64,000 nt of DNA from Vreelandella olivaria (GTDB lineage: Bacteria > Pseudomonadota > Gammaproteobacteria > Pseudomonadales > Halomonadaceae), in assembly GCF_023507745.1 (NCBI RefSeq), contig NZ_JALPZO010000123.1:124001-188000 (forward strand), written 5' to 3'. A program made the position numbers and the translations under genes. The notes beneath the pieces were generated by a model. It worked only from the letters and a program-made list of their open reading frames with translations, had not been told where the DNA came from and ran no database searches. This document shows positions 35,743-43,808 of the stretch, one piece after another. Numbering within the stretch: the stretch's first letter is position 1; each line of letters opens with the position of its first letter.

Positions 35743-36375
35743 TCATTGAATGTCGTACTTAACGATTAACTGGCCTTTCCTCAGGTGCGCTGACAATATC
35801 TGTAGGCCTTGCAAATCCGCCGTTTCAACGACGTGAGTTCCGCCACATCCATAGGGTTTTAGTTCACCGAAGCCGACCTGGCGGAATTGCTTTTCGTGTA
35901 CCTTGATCTTGCAAGGGAGGTTGCGGGCGATCAGGTCTTCACAAAGGTTTTGTGCCGTTTCCACATCTACGGCCTGAGCATCGCCAGCAGGTTTAAAGGT
36001 CACTCGCGCCTCTCCGGGCCAGTGGTGTGCCTTGACGGGCCGCCAAGCGAACGCTTCAAGTGCGTGACCAATTAGATGTCCAGCCGAATGCAGCTTGGAA
36101 TGACGCTGGCGCTGTTCGGCATTCACCCTGGCGAAAGCTGAGCCAGGGCCAACCTTCTGACGGGTGTAATGGATAATATTCCCGTCCACTATTTCCACAG
36201 CGAAGACATCCGCGTCATCGATCCAGCCCACGTCTGCGGGTTGCCCACCTCCCTGCGGGTGAAAGGGAGTTGCATTCAATCGCACGCCATACCCGCCATC
36301 AGCCAATTTCTCGCAATATAGAACTTCAACTTCGGATTCCGTTATGCCGCCTTCCCAATACAATTTTCGCGTCAT
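35743..36375 (-). CDS. AlaX-type alanyl-tRNA trans-editing protein
   Basis: 210 aa, free-standing editing domain. Zinc ligands fit the HxxxH and CxxxH pair: H100/H104 (SAGHLIGHA) and C177/H181 (YGCGGTHV). The N-terminal glycine-rich FHPQGGGQPADVG is also diagnostic. AlaX proteins hydrolyse Ser- or Gly-tRNA(Ala), and related domains edit other mischarged tRNAs. GAGGAA precedes the ATG. It is the first gene of the oxygenase/exporter group and divergent from a LysR gene. An extra editing factor beside amino-acid oxygenases suggests protection against misincorporation of their product. Confidence 0.87.
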   Translation of the reverse strand: MTRKLYWEGGITESEVEVLYCEKLADGGYGVRLNATPFHPQGGGQPADVGWIDDADVFAVEIVDGNIIHYTRQKVGPGSAFARVNAEQRQRHSKLHSAGHLIGHALEAFAWRPVKAHHWPGEARVTFKPAGDAQAVDVETAQNLCEDLIARNLPCKIKVHEKQFRQVGFGELKPYGCGGTHVVETADLQGLQILSAHLRKGQLIVKYDIQ

Positions 36376-36397
36376 GGTTCGGTTCCTCTATCATTAA

Positions 36398-36416
36398 TTA
36401 TCAATTGTATTGATAA
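36398..36416. promoter_or_regulatory. TTATCAAT-TGT-ATTGATAA inverted repeat, probable LysR operator
   Basis: Two perfect 8-base arms around TGT lie in the 87-base spacer between alaX and the divergent LysR gene. It contains the T-N11-A arrangement typical of LysR binding sites. Likely controls both the regulator and the alaX-oxygenase-exporter operon. Confidence 0.6.
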
Positions 36417-36462
36417 AGAGCGGCTGCGATAATCCAGCGTAAATTCAAATAGTTTTTGCCTC

Positions 36463-37455
36463 ATGAGCACAAATAAGATGGTCACCCTGTTGGGCGAAAT
36501 GGCGGTCTTCGTCAAGGTCGTCGAAACCGGCAGCTTTTCAGAAACGGCACGCCAGTTGGGCGCAACACCCTCGGCAATCAGCCGCTCGGTTGCCCGCCTG
36601 GAGAAGGCGTTGGGTACCCGGCTGCTCCAGCGCACGACCCGCAAACTGCGGTTGAGCGAAAGCGGGCATGAGGTTCATAGACGTTGCGTCGATATGGTGA
36701 GCGCAGCGCAAGCCGTGATGGCCGTTTCCGGGCAGTTCGACCCAGAACCACAAGGTCTAATACGCGTCAGTGTGCCGAAGGCGGTAGGACGTTTCGTCAT
36801 CCACCCCCACCTTCCTGACTTCCTGACGCGTTATCCCAGAATCAACGTTCAGTTGCAGCTCAAGGACAACTATGTGGATTTGATTGATGATCAGGTGGAT
36901 CTGGCGATCCGCATTACTGATCGTCCTTCACCGGGTCTTATGGGAAGAAAACTCATTGACATCGACCATATGCTTTGTGCGACGCCGGACTATCTCGAGC
37001 GTCACGGCACACCAGCGCATCCGCATGATCTGAAAGTTCACAATTGCATTTTTCTGGGCGAGGAGCCTGGTGATTCCCGCTGGAAATTCCAGCGCAACGG
37101 CAAGAACGTGAGCGTCAATGTGCATGGCCGCTATGCGGTCAATCACACTGGAGCAAGGCTGGATGCGGTATTGCAACACCTTGGCATTGGCAGCTTGCCG
37201 TACTTCACCGCTCGCCATGCGTTGCAGCAGAGACATATCGTACAAGTACTTCCGGAATGGGAGTTCAAGACCAGCTATTATTGTGGTGAGGCCTGGGTGC
37301 TTTATCCACCGACTCGGTACCTGCCGCCGAAGCTTAGTGCTTTTATCAGTTTTATGGCCGAGCGATTGGGACAGGAACCCACTTTGCATAAAAAGTCACC
37401 CCATGAGTTGGAGCTGTTGGCTCCTCCTTACGAATCGCCTGAGGCGTCCTTTTAG
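36463..37455 (+). CDS. LysR-family transcriptional regulator of the island
   Basis: 330 aa. DNA-binding part: EMAVFVKVVETGSFSETARQ then TPSAISRSVARLEKALGTRL; effector domain from GLIRVSVPKAVGRFVIHPHL. Divergent from the alaX operon with a palindromic site between. It is clearly a paralogue of the LysR at 46.0 kb: same spacing of EMAVFVKxVExGSFS, RSxxRLE, CxxLGExPxDxxW. Both genes face an amino-acid exporter gene. The last 20 residues are an extra tail. Confidence 0.89.
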   Translation: MSTNKMVTLLGEMAVFVKVVETGSFSETARQLGATPSAISRSVARLEKALGTRLLQRTTRKLRLSESGHEVHRRCVDMVSAAQAVMAVSGQFDPEPQGLIRVSVPKAVGRFVIHPHLPDFLTRYPRINVQLQLKDNYVDLIDDQVDLAIRITDRPSPGLMGRKLIDIDHMLCATPDYLERHGTPAHPHDLKVHNCIFLGEEPGDSRWKFQRNGKNVSVNVHGRYAVNHTGARLDAVLQHLGIGSLPYFTARHALQQRHIVQVLPEWEFKTSYYCGEAWVLYPPTRYLPPKLSAFISFMAERLGQEPTLHKKSPHELELLAPPYESPEASF

Positions 37456-37458
37456 TGT

Positions 37459-37480
37459 CATGCAGGTGTCGTCCTGCATG
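37459..37480 (+). terminator. Hairpin directly after the island LysR gene
   Basis: CATGCAGG and CCTGCATG form a perfect 8-base-pair stem with a six-base loop, four bases after the stop codon. No T-run follows. It may act as a weak terminator or a 3' stabilising hairpin. Confidence 0.45.
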
Positions 37481-37508
37481 GGTAACGATACAAGGCGGCG
37501 CAGCAATG

Positions 37509-37641
37509 CTGCCCCCTTCAGGCAGCAGCACACGCGTGGTGGTGGGCGACCCACTGGAAGTCAGCCTGCAGGCGTCGGTGAGGTTTTAAACAACTCATCC
37601 CCTTTATACGCCTCAACCAGATGCGACTGCTGCCAAAGCCG
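37509..37641. repeat. Right copy: diverged TonB-receptor tail joined to LysR 3' end
   Basis: Plus-strand bases 37509-37589 encode LPPSGS followed by STRVVVGDPLEVSLQASVRF and a stop, the C-terminus of the receptor ending at 32177. About five of the last 60 bases differ, all but the stop context synonymous. Directly after it, 37591-37641 is identical to 32258-32308. In the left copy the two parts are 80 bases apart with a terminator between; here that spacer is gone. This marks the right edge of the inserted segment. Confidence 0.85.
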
Positions 37642-38529
37642 AGCCACCAGTTCCTGGATAAAGGTGCGCACGATGAGCGAGGGACGCCGCCCGGCCCGGG
37701 TAACAACACAAAATGGCGAGGCGATTTCAACTTGATCAGGCAGTAGCGCTTTGAGCTCTCCCCGCGCTACCCAATGGTTGGCGTAGTAATGGGGTAAGTT
37801 GCCGATAAAGTGACCGCTTAGAATTAATAACGCCTGGGCTTCCATATTGGAAGCGTGGGCACCCACCTGCGCATTGGGGAAACTTTTAAGCTCTTGCAGG
37901 TTGGCATAGGGGCGCACGACAAAGGGGTGATTGATGACCTCTTCTACCGTTAACCTGGCGCTATCGCGTGCAAATAACGGATGCCGTTTTGCGCAATAGA
38001 TCCCATGTACCTCGGTGTAGACCTGCCGATGCTGCAAGCCCTCCATTTGCGCGGTTTCCGGCAAGATACCTAGCTGCACTTCACCACTAGCGATCTCACC
38101 GATCAAGCGATCAGGGCTACCGACGGTAATGTTAAGTCGTGCTTTCGGGTTCTTACGCAGGAACTCTCCAATCACGCCCTGCAGGTCGAGATCCACATCC
38201 ATAATCGTGTTATCCACCACACCTAAACGCAGCGTGCCGTAAACGGAGCTACGCAGCTCGCTCATCTCGCTATCAAAGTCATCCACGGATGATAACAACA
38301 CCTTGGCACGCTCATAGACAATGCGGCCACGCTCCGTCAGCTCAAACCCCTGCCGCCCCCGGTGACATACAGTAAACCCCACTCGCTCTTCGAGCGCCCG
38401 GATGTGGAAGCTCACAGCGGATTGGCTCATGTGAAGCGCCGTTTGCGCACCCGCAAACCCACGGTGCTCCGTCACAGCAAGAAACACAGACAAGCTTTTC
38501 AGGTCAGCGGCAGAAAGTTTCATCGGCAT
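37561..38529 (-). CDS. LysR-family transcriptional regulator with altered C-terminus
   Basis: 322 aa. N-terminal helix-turn-helix: MKLSAADLKSLSVFLAVTEH, MSQSAVSFHIRALEERVG; effector domain with GTLRLGVVDNTIMDVDLDLQ. It is divergent from the polar amino-acid transporter operon and likely controls it. The final residues (FKTSPTPAG) are encoded by the antisense of a receptor-gene remnant; the left repeat copy suggests the original ending was LLSMGKMTTPPQ. The change lies after the folded domain and probably leaves function intact. No clear ribosome-binding site. Confidence 0.87.
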   Translation of the reverse strand: MPMKLSAADLKSLSVFLAVTEHRGFAGAQTALHMSQSAVSFHIRALEERVGFTVCHRGRQGFELTERGRIVYERAKVLLSSVDDFDSEMSELRSSVYGTLRLGVVDNTIMDVDLDLQGVIGEFLRKNPKARLNITVGSPDRLIGEIASGEVQLGILPETAQMEGLQHRQVYTEVHGIYCAKRHPLFARDSARLTVEEVINHPFVVRPYANLQELKSFPNAQVGAHASNMEAQALLILSGHFIGNLPHYYANHWVARGELKALLPDQVEIASPFCVVTRAGRRPSLIVRTFIQELVARLWQQSHLVEAYKGDELFKTSPTPAG

Positions 38530-38581
38530 GCTCTAAGTTAGTGCACAAAACATCAAAAAAACGGGTATGAACATCGAAAGA

Positions 38582-38598
38582 TAACAATTTTATTGTTG
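38582..38598. promoter_or_regulatory. AACAAT-TTT-ATTGTT inverted repeat, probable LysR operator
   Basis: Perfect 6-base arms (38583-38588 and 38592-38597) around TTT, in the 152-base divergent spacer between lysR and the transporter operon. Includes a T-N11-A pattern. Probable site for the adjacent LysR protein. Confidence 0.5.
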
Positions 38599-38681
38599 CA
38601 TAACTCCTGCTTAACTCAAGGAGTTCTTACTCAGCAGGTCTTCGCCGCTGAGCCAGGTATCACCACCCGAGGAGTATCCCC

Positions 38682-39509
38682 ATGCAACGTATCTCTACTG
38701 TTACCGCTGGCCTCCTACTTGGCATTTGCTTCACCACTACCGCCCACAGCGATTTGCTTGACGACATCCGCTCCGATGGCACCTTCACTGTTGGCACCGA
38801 AGCACGTTTCGCCCCATTTGAATACATTGAAGATGGCGAAATTGTCGGCTACTCCGCCGATATCATGGAACACATCATGAGCAAGCTTGAGGGCGTCGAA
38901 TTGATCCGCATGGATCTCCCCTGGCAAGGCATTCTGCCAGGGCTGGAGCGCGAGCGTTTTGATTACGTGATCACTTCAGTCACCGCCACCCCTGAACGCA
39001 TGCAGCGCTATCACTTAAGCGCGCCGATTGCAGATGCCACCATGGCGATTTTAAAACGCGCAGGCGAAGAGAATATCAGTTCGCCTGAGGATATCGCCGG
39101 CAAAGTGGCCGCAGCGCAAGCGGGTTCCGCACAATTGGAGGCGCTGGAAGCCTTGGCCGCCCAGCTCGAAGAAGCGGGTACGCCGGTTGCCAACATTCGC
39201 ACCTATACCGGTGTTGACGAAGCCTACGCCGAGCTTGGAACCGGTCGTGTCGATGTGGTGGTCAACAGCCTCCCCAACCTGCTCGAAGCGGAGCGCACCC
39301 GCCCGGATGTGTTTGCAGTGGTCGGCACCTTTGGCGACCCTGTTTACTTCACCTGGGCAGGGCGTGATGACGAAGAGAGCGCATCGCTAAATGCCTTTAT
39401 GGATGAGCAAATTCAGCGCCTTAATGAAGACGGTACGCTGACTGAGCTGCAGGAAAAATGGTTCGGCGGCCCCATGGATCTGCCTTTAGAGCTGCCCGTG
39501 GCCGAGTAA
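38682..39509 (+). CDS. Polar amino-acid ABC transporter periplasmic binding protein
   Basis: 275 aa with signal peptide (MQRISTVTAGLLLGICFTTT, cleavage after AHS). The SBP family 3 pattern is complete: GTFTVGTEARFAPFEYIEDG, GYSADIMEHIMSKL, LPWQGILPGLERERFDYVIT and a late EKWFGGPMD. Probably binds a positively charged or guanidino amino compound given the downstream enzymes. First gene of a seven-gene operon. Confidence 0.92.
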   Translation: MQRISTVTAGLLLGICFTTTAHSDLLDDIRSDGTFTVGTEARFAPFEYIEDGEIVGYSADIMEHIMSKLEGVELIRMDLPWQGILPGLERERFDYVITSVTATPERMQRYHLSAPIADATMAILKRAGEENISSPEDIAGKVAAAQAGSAQLEALEALAAQLEEAGTPVANIRTYTGVDEAYAELGTGRVDVVVNSLPNLLEAERTRPDVFAVVGTFGDPVYFTWAGRDDEESASLNAFMDEQIQRLNEDGTLTELQEKWFGGPMDLPLELPVAE

Positions 39510-39558
39510 ATCGGCGCCAGGTTCATAACATCGACTCATTTCTCTTTGCGGGTGCCGC

Positions 39559-40215
39559 ATGTTTGAGATTCTACTCAACCACTATCCTGTGCTGCTGAAG
39601 GGCTTGACCACCACCCTGGTGGTCTCGCTTTCCGCCATCGCACTGGGATTGGTATTAGGTGTTCTGCTGGCCTTTGGGTTAACCAGCCAATACCACCTGG
39701 TGCGCTGGCCTTGCGGGCTTTACCGCAGCTTTTGGCGTGGCACCCCCATCCTGCTGCAACTGCTGCTGGTCTACTATCTGCTACCCGAAATTGGCATTGA
39801 GATAGCGCCTATTTCAGCGGCTATCTTGGCCCTCACGCTAAACACCGCAGCGTTCCAGGCAGAAATCTTCCGCAGTGGCATCAGCCATATCCCCGCTGGG
39901 CAAATAGAAGCAGCACGTATGGCGGGTATCTCCGCCTGGCAAACCCGCAGGCGCATCATTATGCCCCAGGTGTTTCGCCTGACGCTGCCGCCATTGACCA
40001 ACGAGATCATCACCATCCTCAAGAATTCATCGCTGATTTCGGTGATCGCGGTCACCGAACTAATGCGCGTTAGCGAACAAATCGCCTCACGCACCTTTCA
40101 ACCGCTGGAAACGTATTTGGCTGCCGCGCTGCTTTATCTAGCCGTCAATCTCGTGCTGGCCCGTATCAGCGCTTACTTGGAACGCCGTATGACCGGCGGC
40201 TTAGCCACCGAATAG
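39559..40215 (+). CDS. Polar amino-acid ABC transporter permease
   Basis: 218 aa, HisMQ-type permease with about five helices. FWRGTPILLQLLLVYYLLPE and the coupling segment EAARMAGISAWQTRRRIIMP are family hallmarks. Pairs with the next permease to form the channel. It follows the binding protein gene by about 50 bases and precedes the second permease by 13. Confidence 0.93.
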   Translation: MFEILLNHYPVLLKGLTTTLVVSLSAIALGLVLGVLLAFGLTSQYHLVRWPCGLYRSFWRGTPILLQLLLVYYLLPEIGIEIAPISAAILALTLNTAAFQAEIFRSGISHIPAGQIEAARMAGISAWQTRRRIIMPQVFRLTLPPLTNEIITILKNSSLISVIAVTELMRVSEQIASRTFQPLETYLAAALLYLAVNLVLARISAYLERRMTGGLATE

Positions 40216-40228
40216 GGGAGTGTCTGCC

Positions 40229-40900
40229 ATGTTTGATATTGCCCTGCTATGGGAAGCGCGCGGCTTAATTCTGCAAGGGTTGTGGAACACGCTGTGGATC
40301 TGCTTTCTGGGCTGTTTACTGGCGCTTTCGTTGGGGTTGGCCCTGGCGGCGCTGCGGCTGGCCAACCCACGCCTTTTTGGCTACCCGGTGGCCTGCTATG
40401 TGGAAATTTGCCGCGGCACGCCTTTGCTGATTCTGCTGTTTTTACTCTATTACGGCGGCCCCAGTATCGGTTTGCGACTGGATGCCGAGATTGCCGGTGT
40501 CACAGGTATTGGCCTGTATGGCGCGGGTTACTTTGCGGAAATTTACCGCGGCGGTTTCAAGTCGATTCCGAAAGGCCAGCTTGAAGCGGCCCGGATGCTT
40601 GGCATCTCACCCTGGCACACGCTAACACGCGTCCAGATTCCACAAATGGCGCGGCTGATCGTACCACCAGGTACCAACCAGTTGATTATTCTGGTGAAAG
40701 AGTCTGCGCTGATTTCGATTATCTCAGTGGACGACCTAACCAAAAATGCCACGACGATCGTTAATCAAACCTTCCACGTCATCGAGCCATATCTAGCGGT
40801 CGCTCTACTCTACTGGCTGATGATTGAACTGGTTGCCCGCGGCGGCTATGCGCTGGAGAAGCGCCTGGCCGATCGTCAACCGCGCCATGTCACTCAATAA
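40229..40900 (+). CDS. Polar amino-acid ABC transporter permease
   Basis: 223 aa, second HisMQ-type permease. Shows [20 protein letters not shown] and [20 protein letters not shown], the ATPase-coupling loop. The ATG used lies eight bases after AGGGGAG; an upstream GTG overlaps the ribosome-binding site. Forms a heterodimer with the preceding permease. Confidence 0.93.
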   Translation: MFDIALLWEARGLILQGLWNTLWICFLGCLLALSLGLALAALRLANPRLFGYPVACYVEICRGTPLLILLFLLYYGGPSIGLRLDAEIAGVTGIGLYGAGYFAEIYRGGFKSIPKGQLEAARMLGISPWHTLTRVQIPQMARLIVPPGTNQLIILVKESALISIISVDDLTKNATTIVNQTFHVIEPYLAVALLYWLMIELVARGGYALEKRLADRQPRHVTQ

Positions 40901-40910
40901 GGATAACCCC

Positions 40911-41729
40911 ATGCCAATGGCTGACACACTCTCACCGCCACCAACGGCCAAGCAAAAGGCGATCGTCGAGGCGCATGGCATCAGTAAGCAGTTTGGCGAC
41001 CTGGAAGTGCTGACCAACATCGACTTCAGCCTTGCGCCTTCCGAGGTGGTCTGCGTGATTGGCCCCTCCGGTTCAGGCAAATCGACCCTGCTACGCTGCC
41101 TGGCCTTTTTGGAGCCGTACGACCACGGCAGTGTCTATATCAACGGGAAGTTGCTGGGCTATGAAGACCGTAGTGGCAAACGCGTTCGCACCAGCGAAAA
41201 GCGCGTGGATGAAGTGCGCGCCCCCGTCGGCATGGTGTTCCAGCACTTTCATTTATGGCCCCACCGCACGGCCCTGGAGAATGTGACTGAAGCGCTACGC
41301 CTGGTTAATGGACTCTCCCGCGGGGACGCCGAAGCGGAAGGCATGGCCATGCTGGAACAGGTCGGCCTTGCTGAGCGTGCCGGCCACTTCCCCGAGAGCC
41401 TTTCCGGTGGCCAAAAGCAGCGGGTCGCCATTGCCAGGGCACTCGCCATGCGGCCCAGGGTGATGTTCTTCGACGAGCCCACCTCAGCGCTGGACCCTGA
41501 ACTGGTGGGCGAAGTGCTGGATGTAATGAAGAAGCTGGCCGCCGATGGCATGACCATGGTGATCGTCACCCACGAAATGGGCTTTGCCGCCAAAGTCGCT
41601 GACCGAGTGATTTTTATGGATCAGGGCAGCGTGGTGGAGAGCAGCCCACCCGCGACGCTGTTTCGCCACCCCAAAAGCGAGCGGCTCCAACAATTTCTGA
41701 ATACCTGGCGCGAGCGCCATATCGACTAG
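40911..41729 (+). CDS. Polar amino-acid ABC transporter ATP-binding protein
   Basis: 272 aa. Walker [16 protein letters not shown]-loop [10 protein letters not shown], signature [15 protein letters not shown], Walker [16 protein letters not shown] and switch VTHEMGFA are intact; sequence is GlnQ/HisP-like. AAGGAT precedes the chosen ATG; the in-frame region before it overlaps the permease gene. The operon continues with catabolic genes rather than ending here. Confidence 0.93.
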   Translation: MPMADTLSPPPTAKQKAIVEAHGISKQFGDLEVLTNIDFSLAPSEVVCVIGPSGSGKSTLLRCLAFLEPYDHGSVYINGKLLGYEDRSGKRVRTSEKRVDEVRAPVGMVFQHFHLWPHRTALENVTEALRLVNGLSRGDAEAEGMAMLEQVGLAERAGHFPESLSGGQKQRVAIARALAMRPRVMFFDEPTSALDPELVGEVLDVMKKLAADGMTMVIVTHEMGFAAKVADRVIFMDQGSVVESSPPATLFRHPKSERLQQFLNTWRERHID

Positions 41730-41768
41730 TTCGGCCACCCCACATGATGACGATACCTGGAGAATCCC

Positions 41769-42488
41769 ATGAATTCTGATCCACGCTTTGATCACGCGCG
41801 CATTGAGCAACTGCCGCGCAGCAACAGCGAGCCCTGCGGCCACAATCACACGCTAGAAAATCCCATCTCTCCCGATGGAACTCCGGTACTGGGCGCGCGC
41901 TACGCAATCCCCGCCCGTGGTGGCCGTGCGGTACGCTTAAAAGCGGGCCAGACGGTCCGTATTATCAATACCCATGGCACCCAGGTGTGCGATACCTGGG
42001 CGTTTAGTACCGATAACCCCAACGAGTTTATGTCCTGGGAGCATGGCCGTGCGTGGTTGAGCGGGCTGATTCCGCAAGTAGGCGACCCGCTGATGAGTAA
42101 TCGCCGCCGCCCGATTATGACGCTTACCGCTGACACCTCACCAGGCATTCACGATACGCTGATGGCAGCCTGCGACCTGTTCCGCTATATGACGTTGGGT
42201 GTCGAGGGCTATCATGATAGCTGCGCTGATAACCTGCGTTTGGCCATGCAGGCCATTGGCTCTAAAGCACCTGAAGTGCCACAGCCGTTTAATCTATGGA
42301 TGAATATCCCCGTTGATGCGCAGATGAAGGTTGACTGGTGCCCACCGGTTTCCAAACCCGGTGACTATGTGGAGCTACGCGCCGAAATGGACTGTATTGT
42401 GGCCATGTCCGCCTGCCCGCAAGACATCATTCCTATCAATGGCGCTGATTGCGTACCTGTCGAAGTACATTTCGAAGTTTACGCATAA
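41769..42488 (+). CDS. DUF1989 / urea carboxylase-associated family protein
   Basis: 239 aa. The pattern ARYAIPARGGRAVRLKAGQT, NTHGTQVCDTWAFSTDNPNE, a central CDLFRYMTLGVEGYHDSCAD and late MSACPQDIIPIN is that of DUF1989 proteins, which often sit beside urea carboxylase or guanidine-carboxylase genes. Conserved Cys and His suggest metal binding, but the reaction is not established here. TGGAG precedes the ATG. Lies between the transporter and two C-N hydrolases. Confidence 0.85.
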   Translation: MNSDPRFDHARIEQLPRSNSEPCGHNHTLENPISPDGTPVLGARYAIPARGGRAVRLKAGQTVRIINTHGTQVCDTWAFSTDNPNEFMSWEHGRAWLSGLIPQVGDPLMSNRRRPIMTLTADTSPGIHDTLMAACDLFRYMTLGVEGYHDSCADNLRLAMQAIGSKAPEVPQPFNLWMNIPVDAQMKVDWCPPVSKPGDYVELRAEMDCIVAMSACPQDIIPINGADCVPVEVHFEVYA

Positions 42489-42508
42489 AGCCAGACAAGG
42501 AGCGCCTG

Positions 42509-43798
42509 ATGCAGAGCCACGCTAATCACCCAGACAACTCCACTACTATAAACCTGAGCGCTATCGCCACGGCGGTCAACCCACAGCGCCTGGAGAACGA
42601 CTTGGCAACGGTCGCTAGGTTCGGTGGTCGCACGGATGGCGGTGTGACGCGCCTGGCACTGGATAACAATGACGTTCGAGCGCGACTATGGCTGATCGAA
42701 CAAGCCAGCACGCTGGGTGCCAAAGCGAGTGTTGATGCCATCGGCAATGTGTTTCTTGACGTTCCCGGCAGCGACCCCAGGCTCTCCCCCGTGGTGACTG
42801 GTAGTCATCTGGATAGCCAGCCGACGGGTGGCAAGTACGATGGTGCGCTGGGCGTGCTGGCAGGGCTTGAAGCCCTACGTGCGCTTAAACAGGCTGGCTT
42901 TACTCCTCGTCGCTCGCTATCGCTGGTGAGTTGGACCAATGAAGAGGGCGCCCGCTTCTCACCCGGCACCTCAGGCTCAGCGGTCTTTTGCGACGTACGC
43001 AGCCTGGATGAAACCCGCCAGGTTGAAGACAGCGACGGCATCAGCCTGGGCAGTGCCTTGGATACTTGTCTGGCTGAACTTGATGCTGCGGGGGTGCCTC
43101 GCCGCCCATTGGCAACCCCCATGCACGCCTTTCTGGAACTACATATTGAGCAAGGCCCCATTCTGGAGCGCGACGGTGTGTCAGTCGGCGTGGTGGAAGG
43201 TATTCAAGGCGTTAGCTGGTTTGAAGTCACCGTATCGGGAAGCGCCAACCACGCGGGTACCACCCCGCGTGCCATGCGCCGCGATGCACTGGAAGGCGCC
43301 TGTGCGCTGGCAACGGCGCTACGGGAAGCCACCCGTGATAGCGAAGATCGTGTGCGTTTTACCATCGGCAAGTTTACCGTCAGCCCCGGTTCGGTAAATA
43401 CGATTCCAGATCAGGTCACCTTTAGTATCGATTTGCGTCACCCCGAAGCGGCCACACTAAAAAATCTGGAAGCCACCTTCAGTAAACTCACCCAACGATC
43501 CTGGGCAGGTTGTCACGCAACGCTGATACCACTCTCACGAGTCGAGCCGGTAGCGTTTCCCGCAACGCTCACTACCCTGCTTGATGGTACCGCCAACGAG
43601 CTGGGTCTTACTGCACCGCGATTAGTATCGGGCGCCTTTCACGATGCCATTCATCTCGCTAAACACTGCCCAACGGCGATGCTGTTTGTGCCCTGTCGCG
43701 ATGGCCTTAGCCACCACCCGGATGAGCATATCGAACTCGCTAATGCCGTGGTGGGCACCCAACTACTGGCCGCCAGCCTAGCGAGCCTAGCCCAATAA
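42509..43798 (+). CDS. M20-family Zn hydrolase (allantoate/N-carbamoyl amino-acid amidohydrolase type)
   Basis: 429 aa. Key motifs: GSHLDSQPTGGKYDGALGVL, WTNEEGARFSPGTSGS, LELHIEQGPILE and GSANHAGTTPRAMRRD, plus the late SGAFHDAIHLA. The ATG used follows AAGGAG; a longer frame overlaps DUF1989. Related enzymes split carbamoyl, ureido or formamidino groups from amino acids. It shares the first metal block almost exactly with the hydrolase at 54.1 kb, but the operons differ, so substrates probably differ too. Confidence 0.87.
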   Translation: MQSHANHPDNSTTINLSAIATAVNPQRLENDLATVARFGGRTDGGVTRLALDNNDVRARLWLIEQASTLGAKASVDAIGNVFLDVPGSDPRLSPVVTGSHLDSQPTGGKYDGALGVLAGLEALRALKQAGFTPRRSLSLVSWTNEEGARFSPGTSGSAVFCDVRSLDETRQVEDSDGISLGSALDTCLAELDAAGVPRRPLATPMHAFLELHIEQGPILERDGVSVGVVEGIQGVSWFEVTVSGSANHAGTTPRAMRRDALEGACALATALREATRDSEDRVRFTIGKFTVSPGSVNTIPDQVTFSIDLRHPEAATLKNLEATFSKLTQRSWAGCHATLIPLSRVEPVAFPATLTTLLDGTANELGLTAPRLVSGAFHDAIHLAKHCPTAMLFVPCRDGLSHHPDEHIELANAVVGTQLLAASLASLAQ

Positions 43799-43808
43799 GG
43801 AGAACGAA

